DNA of 64,000 bases from Brachionus manjavacas. Taxonomy: Eukaryota > Rotifera > Eurotatoria > Ploima > Brachionidae. Every line of letters starts with the position of its first letter. Positions within the stretch are counted from its first letter, which is position 1. The translations under genes and the position numbers were made by a program. Location of the stretch: contig JAHQIY010000009.1 of assembly GCA_019054805.1 (NCBI GenBank), positions 744,001-808,000 on the forward strand, given 5' to 3'. Under the pieces are notes generated by a model. The model saw only the letters and a list, made by a program, of their open reading frames with translations, was not told where the DNA came from and made no database searches. This document shows positions 1-10,520 of the stretch, one piece after another.

Positions 1-362
1 TTCTTTAAAATAAAACGGTAATTTTTTTTGTCAAATTTCACAATTTGGATTGCTATAGTTAAATTTAATAATTATATTAAATTATATATTAATTATATTT
101 TTAAGATTAATATTTTGTAATAGATGAAATAACTAAATAATAATTCATGACAATTCAGGAAAAATCTATAAATTATTTTTCTATTTTATTTTAAATAGAC
201 TCCAATGCTTTTGAAAAAAAGCGATTAATAGACAAAATGAAATTTAAATAATATTTTTTGAAATTTTTATTAAAAAAATAATTTATTACTTGTGATTAGT
301 CAATAAAGAATAATATTATAAAAAATAATTAATGGAATAAGTGGTTTTTATTGAGTGTTCTA

Positions 363-1409
363 TTATTTGAATTCAATTTTTGCAATCACTTTATCGTTAT
401 ATTTTGGCAATACTTGAGAGTCATCAGTGATCTCTTGAAAAACAACACAATCCTCTTCTAACAAATCTGTCTTTGTTTTGAAGAAATATCTAAAATCACC
501 ACGTTTGGTGATCAAATTTTTGAACTGGGCCAAACAAAGCTTTTTTCCAGTAAAGTTAGTCAAATAAGCAAGACTCTCTCCGGGCATGTAATAAGCAACA
601 GTTGTTCTTTGTACCTCTGATACATGCTTTTCTTCTTTTGTAGCTTGACACACTGACTGGTTTGACCTTGACTTGGAAGACTTGATTCTAGACACGTGAT
701 CCAAATGGGCATCAAGTTGGTGATCGATATTTGAAGAGTTTGTGTTCAATTTTTCCAACTGAAAAGTCAAGTCATTTAAGTTAGATGCTAAATTTCTGTC
801 TTCGGTCCTCTTCACTTTTCTTAGGCTAGAATTGGTAGATTTTTTAGACCTTCTTGTCTCGAAAAGAGACTGAGTTTCGCAGTTTTTTGGTGGCTTAGCG
901 GCTTTAGTCTTGACATGGTACGGATTTGGAATTTGATTCAGACTAAGAGATGAACCAGATTTATTGCCCAAAGCACTGGAAGTCGAAGCGGAAACTGAAG
1001 AAGAAGCAGCTCGGCTTTTGTTCACGCTCCGGTCATGTTTAAGTTCGTATTTGACATATTCTCTTTCCAGAACTTTCTTTATTCTGGCATTAACTTGCTC
1101 CAAAATAGCCTCATTGTAAACGCCAGACTTTAGACTATCGCTGAGTTTGACCGATAGGTCGCCACCGAGAATTTTCTCTAATTCATGTTCGTGCTTTAGT
1201 ATGCAAGTTTTGTAGGTGGTGTCAAAGATGTGCTTGAGTCTTAGCGGATCGGTTTTGTTCTGGGTCTTGAAGCAGCGTAAGATTAGATAAAGTGTGAGCA
1301 GGTTTTGAATGGTGCTGCTGTTGGTGAGGGTTTTGATGTAGTCGAAAAACTCCCTTCGGTTAACGTCTACATGAAGAAACATGTCTAAGTCAGTGCAATT
1401 TTCAGACAT
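363..1409 (-). CDS. axin: Compact Axin-like Wnt scaffold protein (RGS + DIX)
   Basis: Intronless reading frame of 348 codons. Residues about 8-125 look like the Axin RGS domain that binds APC: a hydrophobic start (LDMFLHVDVNRREFFDYI), a helix-rich middle, and an end with ILEQVNARIKKVLEREY. Residues about 270-348 are a clear DIX domain (VAYYMPGESLAYL, FKNLITKRGDFRYFFK, VVFQEI, VLPKYNDKVIAKIE), the polymerising head shared by Axin and Dishevelled. Between them lies a Ser/Lys-rich linker. It contains LNDLTFQLEKLN near 210-221, which may be a reduced GSK3-binding helix, and LDAHLDHVSRIKSSKS near 232-247, which resembles the beta-catenin-binding helix (LDEHVxRV type). Axin family members are usually 700-900 residues, so this one is strongly shortened with domain order kept. 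Known family role: scaffold of the beta-catenin destruction complex in the cytoplasm. Family assignment is firm; the two linker motifs are inference. The start is the first ATG of the frame. Confidence 0.88.
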   Translation of the reverse strand: MSENCTDLDMFLHVDVNRREFFDYIKTLTNSSTIQNLLTLYLILRCFKTQNKTDPLRLKHIFDTTYKTCILKHEHELEKILGGDLSVKLSDSLKSGVYNEAILEQVNARIKKVLEREYVKYELKHDRSVNKSRAASSSVSASTSSALGNKSGSSLSLNQIPNPYHVKTKAAKPPKNCETQSLFETRRSKKSTNSSLRKVKRTEDRNLASNLNDLTFQLEKLNTNSSNIDHQLDAHLDHVSRIKSSKSRSNQSVCQATKEEKHVSEVQRTTVAYYMPGESLAYLTNFTGKKLCLAQFKNLITKRGDFRYFFKTKTDLLEEDCVVFQEITDDSQVLPKYNDKVIAKIEFK

Positions 1410-1503
1410 TTTTGCAAAATTATCTAGAGTTGAAAATTGTATTTTATAATTTAAATATTAGAGCTAAATGACCTTGAACTTTTATATGATGAAAATTGTT
1501 AAT

Positions 1504-1546
1504 TGGCTAAGTGGTCTCAGTTGGCCACGCCTAGCAAGTTCAAACC
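1504..1546 (+). repeat. Possible tRNA-derived (SINE-like) fragment
   Basis: A GC-richer patch with an A-box-like string (TGGCTAAGTGG, 1504-1514) and a B-box-like string (GTTCAAACC, 1538-1546). It is too short for a whole tRNA and no acceptor stem is seen. The 14-mer at 1513-1526 recurs at 25929-25942 with similar sequence after it, which hints at a dispersed repeat. The assignment is weak. Confidence 0.25.
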
Positions 1547-1954
1547 GAAAAATTATTTTGTATGCTAGCCGACTGCAGATGAAAAGAGTCGACAATCAAA
1601 GCTAAATATGCAGAAGCGGTTAAAAGTTTAAGATGAAGGGGGCTGGCCGAGGGAATTATGATGCTTAGTTTGATTGTAGAAGCGAACAGCGCGCTCTATT
1701 TTTATATCATCTTGTTTATCATTAATTGAATCTAATTTGTACATGAGTCGAACCAAATGGGATTAAAATAGCTGTGCGCAAATATTTTCTTAGTACTTGG
1801 TTGCCACTTGACACTTAGGAAAATCTGTTATTTGTATTTTTTAATTAATTCCAAGACAATTGGTTGTCAAGTGAGTGTTAACATCTTCACTTGTTTTCAA
1901 CATTCGAATTGTCACAACGAGCTATGAGTGCAAACAACTAATTTCGAAACAAAT

Positions 1955-2240
1955 CTACTATCAGGCTTTATTTAATTTTTTGAATAAACTAATTACAAAG
2001 AAGGTTTTGAATCAAGATATATTGAATACCCAACTCCAACTCCACATGAAACAATCTTTTCCAATTTATGTCTTTTCAACTTTAATTTTTTTTAGCTTAT
2101 TTACTCTATTTTGATTCTTTTTTTTTTATCTAATTTTATTAATTTTAATTTTATTTTTATTTTAATTTTTTATTTTATTTTTAATTTATTCTGAAGGAGC
2201 TTTAGCTTGGTACAGAAAACAAATAAATAAATAAAAAATA
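1955..2240 (+). mobile_element. LINE family A, 3'-end fragment
   Basis: The stretch around 1995-2050 (TTTTGAATCAAGATATATTG and the following ATACCCAACTCC) matches the end of the better preserved LINE copy at 4575-5150 (TTCGAATCAAAACGTATTG, ATACCCAACTTC). A T-rich run follows, then the family 3' signature CTGAAGGAGCTTTAGCTTGGTACAG and an AAATAAATAAA tail (2188-2236). The short frame across it has no intact product. This is a 5'-truncated insertion. Confidence 0.7.
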
Positions 2241-2339
2241 ACTAAAACCTAAAACTAAACTAAACTAAGAACTAAAACTCTCATTATCATATATCTATTT
2301 TTTATTCCAGGTTAATAACTCTTACAAACTTTGTTCATA

Positions 2340-2475
2340 TTTTTATTTTTTGATTTTATTTTACTTAACTTTTTTAATTATTAATTTTACTTAACTTAAT
2401 TTTTTATTTTTATTCTGAAGGAGCTTTAGCTCGGTACAGTTAACAAACAAATAAATAAATAAATAATAAGCAAAT
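2340..2475 (+). mobile_element. LINE family A, 3' tail copy
   Basis: A T-rich stretch followed by CTGAAGGAGCTTTAGCTCGG, TACAG and an AAATA repeat tail at 2415-2466. This is the second of four such tails within 700 bp. Only the untranslated 3' end is present. Confidence 0.65.
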
Positions 2476-2639
2476 TAAAAAATAAATTTAATAAAATTAT
2501 GTCCATTTTCTGCCTTTCAAAAACGATCTTTTCTCTTTTCTTCTTTTATTTCCTTTTCAAATTTCAATTATTTAACTATATTTCTTTAATTATTATTTTA
2601 TTCAGTAAATTTTTTTGTAATCATTTTTTAAATTTATTT

Positions 2640-2712
2640 TTTTTTCTGAAGGAGCTAACGCTTGACACAGATTTACAAATAAATAATAAATAAATAATAA
2701 TAAATAAATAAC
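2640..2712 (+). mobile_element. LINE family A, 3' tail copy
   Basis: CTGAAGGAGCTAACGCTTGA, CACAG and an AAATAATAAATAA tail. This is a diverged copy of the same 3' signature; no coding part is attached. Confidence 0.55.
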
Positions 2713-2811
2713 CTCATGTACCATTATTCATTTTTCCTTTTTATAATATTTAATTTTTTGTTCAAAACTTATTTTATCAAAACTTTTAATTTAATTCTAT
2801 TTTGCCATTTT

Positions 2812-2862
2812 TTCAAATGAAGGAGCTCGATACAGATAAACAAATAAAAATAAAGAAAATAA
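2812..2862 (+). mobile_element. LINE family A, 3' tail copy (shortened)
   Basis: ATGAAGGAGCTCGATACAG followed by an AAATAAAAATAAAG run. It is a shortened form of the family A tail, lying directly before another LINE end. Confidence 0.5.
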
Positions 2863-2875
2863 AAAAAAATTGAAT

Positions 2876-2960
2876 TTTTTAACGACACGCTTTATTTCAC
2901 ATCGTATTGATAGTGGCCCATCGGATGGCCTCTGCTTAGTAATAATAATAATAATAATTA
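2876..2960 (+). mobile_element. LINE 3' end of a different family, with TAA repeat tail
   Basis: A short stretch with an imperfect hairpin (GGCCCATC / GGATGGCC, around 2914-2929) and CTCTGCTTAG, ending in seven TAA units (2939-2958). The layout of stem plus trinucleotide tail is that of a CR1/L2-type LINE 3' end. It sits immediately in front of the next LINE fragment. Confidence 0.5.
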
Positions 2961-2965
2961 TAAAA

Positions 2966-3695
2966 AATAAAGAATTCACTTATTCTATTAATGGTAAACA
3001 GTTATCAACGTCTGAAACCGAAAGAGATCTTGGAGTTATCTTCAATACAAATCTCAAATGGAAAAACCAAGTGATAGAGGCTACAAACAAAGCAAATCAA
3101 ATGTTGGGTCGCATCAGGAAATCATTCGCTCGTTTTGATTGTAAGTTATTAAGATCATTGTATTTAACTTTTGTTCGTCCTCTTTTGGAATTTGCTGTGC
3201 CTGTATGGTCTCCATTTCTTAAGTCGGATTGTGAGAATCTTGAGAGGATTCAACGCAGAGCTACGAAATTTGTTTCTTCAATTAGAAACAAACCGTATGA
3301 AAGCAGATTGAAGGCTTTAAACATTCCAAATCTGGTGGAAAGAAGAAAAAGAGGTGATCTAATTCAATTATACAAGTTCATGCATGGAATAGAATTGGTT
3401 GAAAAAAGCAACAATTTTAATGTCACCAAAATCCAAGGAAGGGGTCACTGCTTCAAATATCACAAAGAAATTTCGAGGCTCCAACATAGAGATAACTTTT
3501 TTTTCAACAGAACCGCTAACATATGGAACTCACTGCCAAATCAATTAGTTGAAGCCCCTAATGTTAACAGCTTTAAAGCAGGCATTGATTGCTGGATGAG
3601 CAGCAATCAATCACATCAGCTGTCATAGTGTGCCTTATCAGCACACTCGCTGGCTAGCCAGCTACAGTCAAAACTACTACTACTACTATTATTAA
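2966..3695 (+). mobile_element. LINE family C, reverse transcriptase C-terminal part and 3' end
   Basis: A frame open from about 2966 to 3628 encodes the part of a jockey/CR1-type reverse transcriptase beyond the palm: ERDLGVIFNTNLKWKNQV, LYLTFVRPLLEFAVPVWSP, LERIQRRATKF and LVERRKRGDLIQLYKF are typical. The catalytic palm is missing because the copy is 5'-truncated. Downstream, 3628-3695 holds GC-rich short inverted repeats (CAGCACAC; GCTGGCTAGCCAGC) and an ACTACT/ATTATT tail, which I read as the 3' end. The frame has no internal stop over about 220 codons, so the insertion may be fairly young. Confidence 0.8.
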
Positions 3696-3717
3696 AATAT
3701 TGTCAAACAAAAAATAG

Positions 3718-4565
3718 GATCTTAATTTTTTTTTGTTTATTTAAATTTGAAATGGCTCTGAGTAATAAAACTCCTTCTGCCATTAGATAAGTAAAAAAAT
3801 AGAATTTTAAAATGAATAAAGTAAACATAAAAAATTTTTTTTTGAAAAATAAAGTACAAAAAAGAATGAAATAGTAAATTACTGTAAAAACGATAGCAAA
3901 TTTTTTTTATTTTTTTTTTATTTACACTTTTTAATGAAAGGTTGAAAATCAGAGAGAAAAACCCTTATCATCTAGCGATTCATTGAATTCATTCCATATA
4001 TTACATAATGGTGTTTTTTTCTTACAGGGTCTTGAGCTGTTAACAAAAGCACTGACATATTCTTTGATTAAATAGTAAGTGTATTTTTGAAGATAACACT
4101 ATTTTTGAGATATTTTATAAATAGTTTATTTAAACAAACTTCTATGTTATCAAGCTTTATTTCATCTAGGAAATTTATCAGAAGATCCGATGGAGTATCA
4201 TGAGGAAAATTATAACTGTACTTAATTGAAATATTATGGAGAACTTGTAGCCTAGAATGGTTGGTCTTTGAGACTAGAATAGGAATAAAGAAACTATAAT
4301 CAATAATAGGGCCAATTAATGATTTATATACATTTACCAAAGTATTGTGGTTAAGTTGCCAAGATTTTTGTGCCAGAATTTTTAAGAAGTTAATACGATC
4401 AATGCATCTTGATCTAATAAAGCCAACATGCGAGTCGAAGCTAAGGTTTTCATCGAAAGTGATGCCTAGAAATAAAGGCTTTTTTCATACGGTATTTTTT
4501 TTCCAAAAACTTTTAAAGTAAGAGATTTGTTTTTACCTGGATTTCCGGAGAAAATGGTATGACTA
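3718..4565 (-). mobile_element. LINE family B, truncated copy
   Basis: Minus-strand reverse transcriptase C-terminal region. The open part 4340-4068 reads VNVYKSLIGPIIDYSFF and SRLQVLHNISIKYSYNF. Upstream, to about 4565, are pieces such as LGITFDENLSFDSHVG, with one frame break. The 3' end on the minus strand is AATGGCAGAAGGAGTTTTAT with CAGAGCCATTT (3812-3750 region), the family B signature also found at 5791 and 49558. It lacks the RT palm. Confidence 0.78.
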
Positions 4566-4574
4566 AATTTTTCG

Positions 4575-5150
4575 GATCTTAATTTAAATACACTAGGAAA
4601 TTTATACAAATCTTTAGTCGGATCAATTTTAGACTATTCTTTTCCTTGCTTGAATTCATTTTCAGAAAATGATATCAAAAAACTTCAAGCAATTCAGAAT
4701 ACAGCAGTCTGATTTATTCTTAAGTCAAAATATGAAAATCTCTCCAACTTCGTGCAACATGAAGCTTTTAATAAACTAAAATTACTAACAGTCTCGAATC
4801 GTCTTTTTGAGTTGAGTGAGAAATATGTTGGGACAGGACTGAGTCATTCTATTCCATTAGTTGTAAGACTGGTGGAGGAAAACAAAAAAGGTTTCGAATC
4901 AAAACGTATTGAATACCCAACTTCATTGTGTAATTGCTACCGTATTATGTAATTACTATTTCCTCTTCTTTTCCCTGAAACTTGAACTATATAAACATGT
5001 GCCAAATATAACAATCAATTCTTCCTAACTTTCATTTTTTTTTCATTTTTTAAGCTTATTAACTTTAATTTGATTTTTTATTTTTATTTTATTTTTTTAA
5101 AATTTACTCTGAAGGAGCTCTAGATCTGTACTAAAAACAAATAAATAAAT
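4575..5150 (+). mobile_element. LINE family A, truncated copy with 3' end
   Basis: Starts in the RT C-terminal region (YKSLVGSILDYSFPCLNSFS, then DIKKLQAIQN), broken by a stop near 4708. It continues open as 4752-4952 (LSNFVQHEAFNKLKLLTVSN ...), then a T-rich 3' region and the tail CTGAAGGAGCTCTAGATCTG followed by AAATAAATAAAT at 5108-5150. It is the best reference in the window for what lies upstream of the family A tail. Confidence 0.75.
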
Positions 5151-5206
5151 AAATTTCTATTCTGAAGGAGCTTTAGATGCAAAAAGATAAAAAATAAACA
5201 GTGGGT
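5151..5206 (+). mobile_element. LINE family A, 3' tail copy
   Basis: A second CTGAAGGAGCTTTAGATG tail (5162-5180) directly behind the tail of the previous copy. It suggests either insertion into an existing tail or a tail duplication. Confidence 0.5.
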
Positions 5207-5329
5207 TATTACGAAAAATTATTGATTAATTAAAATTAATGTAAATAACATATATTTCTCATGAATTCAGATGACTAAAAAAATTGGCAAAGTTTCTCAT
5301 GATATTGATAACCAAACTTCAAAAAAGAT

Positions 5330-5845
5330 TGAAAAATGTAAAATGGGAAATGAAAATGGGTCCTGTAAAGTGTAGCCATGCCATTGTCTCCGGATATCCA
5401 GGTTAAAACCAATTTCTAACTTTAAATCTTTATGTAAAAAAAAATACTATGATTTCTAAGGATAACTTTCGATGAAAACCTTTGCTTTGACTCGCATGTA
5501 TACTTTATTAGATCAAGATGTATTGGTCCCATTAACATCTTATAAATTCTGGTACCAAAGTCATGGAAACTTAGCTACAATACTTTGGTAAATATATATA
5601 AAACATTAATTGGCTCTATTATTGATTATAGTTTTTTCATTTATATTTTAGTCTCATTTGAAATTAAAACAAAAAAAATCTTGCTATCTTTTTTTCCAGG
5701 AATTTACTAATTTATCCTTTTTTTGTACTTTGTTTATCAAAATTTTTATGTTTACTTTAATTATTTAAAAATTTCATTTTATTCTTAACTAATGGCCGAA
5801 GGAGTTTTATTACCCAGAGCCATTTCAATTTTAAATAAACTAGAA
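5330..5845 (+). mobile_element. LINE family B, decayed copy
   Basis: Translation in shifting frames gives the same RT C-terminal segment as the minus-strand copy at 3718-4565 (FDENLCFDSHVYFIRSRCIG; LVNIYKTLIGSIIDYSFF). The part between that and the 3' end is missing. The end at 5791-5845 is AATGGCCGAAGGAGTTTTAT, CAGAGCCATTT and TTAAATAAAC. Together with the minus-strand copy it makes an inverted pair around a family A LINE. Confidence 0.65.
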
Positions 5846-5849
5846 GAAA

Positions 5850-8800
5850 AAATAATTCTCAATACACCCGAAGCATCAAACACTTATTTCGTGTTTTTTA
5901 ATCCAAAATCTAATGAAGTAATAATTTGATCACTTTTCATTATTAGTTATAAAAAAATTAAATCAATAATACATAAAACAGCATTAGTCTTTAGCAAAAA
6001 AGGATAAATTTTTAAAATTTAAAATCACTCGTTTGGTGTCCCTAGTATCAAAAAAATCATTTTTTTGTAAAATATCATCTTTTAAAATTTTATCCAAAAA
6101 ATACATGACTTATAATATAGAATTCTAATTTTTCATTTACGATCTATATTGTTTGAAAATCACTTTTTCTTAATTTTTCCTAAATTTTAATATATATTTT
6201 TCCATTATTTTTTTTAATAATAAGAAAAGCTTATTTTTCGTAAAAATTCGTTTTTAATAAGTTTTCACATATTTCACCGTTGAAATAACCCTATTTTTGA
6301 CAAATATATTTTGTAAATGAAATAATAAAACAAAATTTGAAAATTTTTCAAAAAAAAACATTTTTTTTACCTTAATTTAATCGAATTTAATCTATAACCT
6401 TTTTAAAATTAATTCTAGCTTCCTTTTTAAATATCATTATGACCCTTATTAAATTTAAATTAAATCTAAATGTTATAGAATTCTACAAGAATACTAAGAA
6501 TTATAATTTTGAATTCCTTCAGAAAATCATATGAAATATTTTTGAAAAATAATCAGAAAGATTTTAAGAGGTTAAATAGGATTCTTGAGTAATCTTAATC
6601 TAATTTGAGTCTGATATCTTGTTAAATAATCTTTTGGTTATTATAATTACTCGATTAGGTTTTTGACTAAATCTTCTCATATAATTTTTAAGTATTAAGA
6701 TTTATAAACATTCCAATAAAATGAATGTTAAATCATTTATGCCTAAGAAATTTTTAAAATTTCATAATTTTTTTCAGAAAAAATACGAGTAAATATTATT
6801 TTGTTTTAACACATTTATCAAATCTTGTTTAATACGAATAAAGTTTTTGAAATTCTCGAATTATCAATCTTATTAGGAATTAGAAAAACTTTCTCTTTTG
6901 TAAGAGATCTTACAATATCTTATAATATACTTCATTTAAGAGTATTTGATTTTTTAATATTTATTAAATTGCTTATTTTAGATTGTATCTAATTTAAGAC
7001 TCTTTTAAACCTCAAAATTTTCATTGATTTAAACTAATTTATAAATGAACATTTCCAAACCACAAATAAATAAAATGGATGTTAAATAATTAAAATTCTA
7101 ATCATTTTAGAATCATTAGATGATTTAAATAATTCTAAGTTAATTAGGAAATTAATTTAAAGATTCTGTATTTTAAAGATTCTTAGGCATAAAAATTGAT
7201 TTAATTTTCCTAAGATTTCGTTCATTTGATTTTCTGTGTTCAATTCTTTAATTATATTTTATTTCATATCTAATAGGTTATAGCTTTCTTAACTTACCTT
7301 CTAAATCATTTCAAGTATCTTTCGAATTTAAGTAATTAAAATTTCGACTTCCAAAGAATTAAAAGATAACTAAATTGCTTTTTGAAATATAAAAAAATCC
7401 TTTTTGTTCGATTATTTTTCAATAAAAATTGAATTTGAATGTCAAAACGATTATAACCCAAACTTTTTATTATTTTAATCTTAAAATTAAAAGTTAAAAA
7501 AAATATCTTACTTAATATATTCAGAGAATTTCATAAAAATATTTTATTTATTTTAGATTTACAATCAAAAATCATTAGAAGAATTTATTAATGAGATAAA
7601 ATTTATTCGCTGAAAAATTTGACAAATATTTAAAATCAAAATCAATTACTAATGGAATGTGATGTTTTTATATTATACTTTGTTAGAATCACATGATGTG
7701 CAAACATTTTACACAAGCTCATTCTAATCTATCTGAAAAATTTTGTAGATAATTTCTCATCTTATAACTTTCTTGAAATTTAAAATATTTTAAAACTGTT
7801 TTAATTATTTTTTTATCTGAAGGTGGTTATGCTCAAACAGAAAAACAAATAAATAAAAAATAATAATATATTAAGTATTTTTCTGTTGATAATTTTAAAT
7901 ATTCTTTTCTATTGTTTTAACATCCACTCTAAATTAAAAATTTAAACCATGATCTAAATTAAATAAGTCAAACGTAAATTTTAGAATTTATAAATCTCAA
8001 TTCTTTTATCAGATTGTGGAAAATTGTTTAAGCATTAAAATGTAAGATATCTAATATTTTAAAAAGTGAGAATAACTTTTTCAATTATTCTATCAAAAGA
8101 ATTTTGAACAGATTTTTATCTTTAAAAGTTCTCTTTGTTTAATATTTTATCAGTTTTAAATTAATTAAAAAGCATCATTAAATTTAAGATAACGATTTTA
8201 ACACTTGAAGTACTTAGAAACTCATTTGGCTCGTAATCGAAGATATTTTGTCATTTAATCTTTTGAATAGACTTTATAATAAAAAATTTTTTTAATCAAG
8301 TATATCTCATTCTTTATAGAAACTTCCATTTCTTTATCCACTTCCATTATTTATCTAAATATTTACATAAGTATTACGGCCCTTTTACTCAAATTCTCAT
8401 GTTCCAAATTTAAAATTTATATTTTCAAAACCTAATCTCTAGCAATTTACTTATGAACCTGAGTTCTCAAATAAAAATTTGTATCTTTACAAAATAGCTT
8501 GATAAAAATTATAATTCGATTTATTTCAATTGTAGATAAATTATTTCTTTAAAAATGTGATTACATTTTTAAATTATTTTATTATTTGACATTATTATTT
8601 CAATCTTTAGAAGATTGATTTTTTGTCAAAATTAATCTATAGTTTTTATTTTTAATTTATTTAACCCAATTTTGCTTTTTAATTGTATTAATTTCTTATT
8701 CAACCGCTACACTGAAAAGAAGAAAATAATTGTCTTTTTTCGTTTCAACATAGATATTTGAAATAATGATTACCTTTCTTTTTAAATTTCTGTTTTATAA

Positions 8801-9160
8801 TAACTTATCTTTAAATTTAAAAGAAAAACTGACATGACTCAAGAAAATTGAAATATAGTTTAAGGAACAGCAATAATGAAGCGATGGCAAAATCAAAAAA
8901 TAATGAAAAAACATTTGAATATTTTTACCCAAGACTCATGTACTTTTTTGTGATTAAAAGAGCAATGTTGAAGTTGTCAATATTTAAGCTGTCAATTTTC
9001 AATAAAACTAACTTTATTGTTTTAGAATTTGTGCAAAAATTTGAGTCGTTTAATTTAAATGTTTTGTTGTTAAATATTTTCAAATACGATTCAAATTTTT
9101 TTATTATTGTATATTAATTTAAATTTTAAATGAATATATATAGAATTTAAATAAAATGAA
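5850..9160. other. Gene-free A+T-rich stretch
   Basis: About 3.3 kb of A+T-rich sequence dense in stops. I found no coding region, RNA gene or transposon body beyond one LINE tail at 7812-7862. An 89-codon frame at 8848-9117 has low-complexity composition and no recognisable feature. Confidence 0.6.
7812..7862 (+). mobile_element. LINE family A, 3' tail copy
   Basis: CTGAAGGTGGTTATGCTCAA followed by ACAG and an AAATAAATAAA tail. It is a diverged family A end without a coding part. Confidence 0.5.
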
Positions 9161-9164
9161 GTGT

Positions 9165-9565
9165 TAATCAGTCTTAATAAAAGGGACACTAGCCTATTTG
9201 TCTTTGTCCTCGAATGCTATTTACTGACCTTCAACCTAGCTTGAACCATCATTGATCTTTTAGTACTCAAAGATGACACCCCGCTCTCTTCGAGTTACAA
9301 GTGAAGTCAGTGCAAGTACCTCTAGTCTCTTATTGCTTGATAAGTTTCCTAAACAACTTACTAGTTTCGTAGCATTGATCTGAACTTTTTTTAAAGAATG
9401 AATATATTTTTAGTTCGTGGACACCTGTCTGCTAAAGCATACTCGAGATGTGGTCTCATAAACGCTAGATATAGAGGCCTAAAAGTTTCCACTGTCATAA
9501 CTGAGTTGAATTAAGATCATGCTTGCCTTTTTGGCTGCTAATGATGACTCCTCGATTCGAACACA
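9165..9565 (-). mobile_element. LINE (family C-like), RT C-terminal remnant
   Basis: Noticeably richer in G+C than its surroundings. On the minus strand it translates, with breaks, to FRPLYLAFMRPHLEYALADR, INATKLVSCLGNLSSNKRL and LTSLVTRRERGVIF. This parallels the C-terminal region of the copy at 2966-3695 (LYLTFVRPLLEFAVPVWSP; NLVERRKRGDLIQLYKF). It probably belongs to the same old insertion as the RT palm fragment at 10000-10520, which has the same orientation. Confidence 0.7.
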
Positions 9566-9567
9566 AG

Positions 9568-9590
9568 TTAAGGTTCGCGCGTAGCAAAAA
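9568..9590 (+). repeat. Isolated end of the 40-kb foldback element
   Basis: AAGGTTCGCGCGTAGCAAAA matches the terminal repeat of the foldback element at 40060-40737. No partner terminus is seen nearby, so it is a solo or truncated end. Confidence 0.55.
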
Positions 9591-9732
9591 TACAAGTTAA
9601 ACAAATAATTATCTATATTTGAGCTAAAATATCTCATGTTCTAATAGACATAACCTTATTAATATGTATATATTCTGAAAGCACACAGTCTCATCTACAA
9701 AATGGTGTATTAATTTAATCTTTTATTTTACC

Positions 9733-9969
9733 AATAGATCGATATTTTGGCAAAAGATGATAAAAAAATGGTATTTTTCACTATTTTTGTATCTAGTCCG
9801 CGGTTTTTTCTTAATATTTTTTGAGATGCCTAAAACACCCGAAAGAGTTTCTTAACTTTTATCAAACTCATTTGATTCAATTTTATTTTGGCTTTAAATT
9901 CAATAAATAAAAAAAGTGGTCCCAACATTTTGTTCAGAATTTTCTCTAGTTCTTTGCCAAAATATCATG
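9733..9969. repeat. Small imperfect inverted-repeat element
   Basis: GATATTTTGGCAAAAGAT (9733-9750) is mirrored by TTCTTTGCCAAAATATC near 9951-9967. The arms are short and imperfect. It sits between two pieces of a LINE, so it may be a small non-autonomous insertion that split it. Confidence 0.35.
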
Positions 9970-9999
9970 GTAACATTAATATCGAAATTTTTGTTATTT

Positions 10000-10520
10000 A
10001 TAATCACGATTTTGCACTAACCAAGTTATTAACATCCTTCTGAAGACATCATCAGGCATATCATTGATAAACATTACAAAAAACAAGGGTCCAAATACTG
10101 AGCCTTGAGGAACTCCATTCGAAATGTCAAAATACTCAGAAACCAGCTCACCCATTACCACTCTATGCCATCAGAAAGTTCTGAATTCATCTTTCATTTA
10201 TAATATCAAAGTCATATTACTTTAACTTTCTTGTCAAACGCTTTTGAAGACTCCATAAACGCCACAACTGATGTATAACCACTATTTAATGGATCTGTTA
10301 TACAATCAATCGTTTCCAAAAGGTTTGAAGCCATTTTGTTCACTTTTCACAGGATTTTTCAAAGTGCACCAACATAAAATCTTTTAGAATTGTTTTCATA
10401 ATTTTGCATGAAATTGATGTAAATGACACAAGTCTATAATTTACTAAACGATTGCCTTTTTTGAAGACAGGACATATTGTGGTTTCTTCTCAAATTGTTT
10501 TGAATAAATTGTTATATTCA
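10000..10520 (-). mobile_element. LINE reverse transcriptase palm fragment (broken)
   Basis: Minus-strand translation in several frames gives ICPVFKKGNRLVNYRLVSFT and SISCKIMKTILKDFMLVH near 10490-10375. GVPQGSVFGPLFFVMFIN followed by DMPDD lies near 10110-10045. These are RT fingers and palm motifs of jockey/CR1 LINEs (PVFKKG..NYRPVS; GVPQGSVLGPLLF..INDLP). Stops and shifts show it is dead. Confidence 0.72.

Noticed and set aside
1875-2114. 79-codon frame on plus strand
   Set aside because: It overlaps a LINE family A end in the wrong frame and has no family features.
2499-2693. 64-codon Phe-rich frame
   Set aside because: Runs through a T-rich LINE 3' region into the tail; the composition is that of translated T runs.
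8848-9117. 89-codon frame on plus strand
   Set aside because: Low-complexity Phe/Asn/Ile sequence in an A+T-rich desert, without domain, splice partner or neighbour support.
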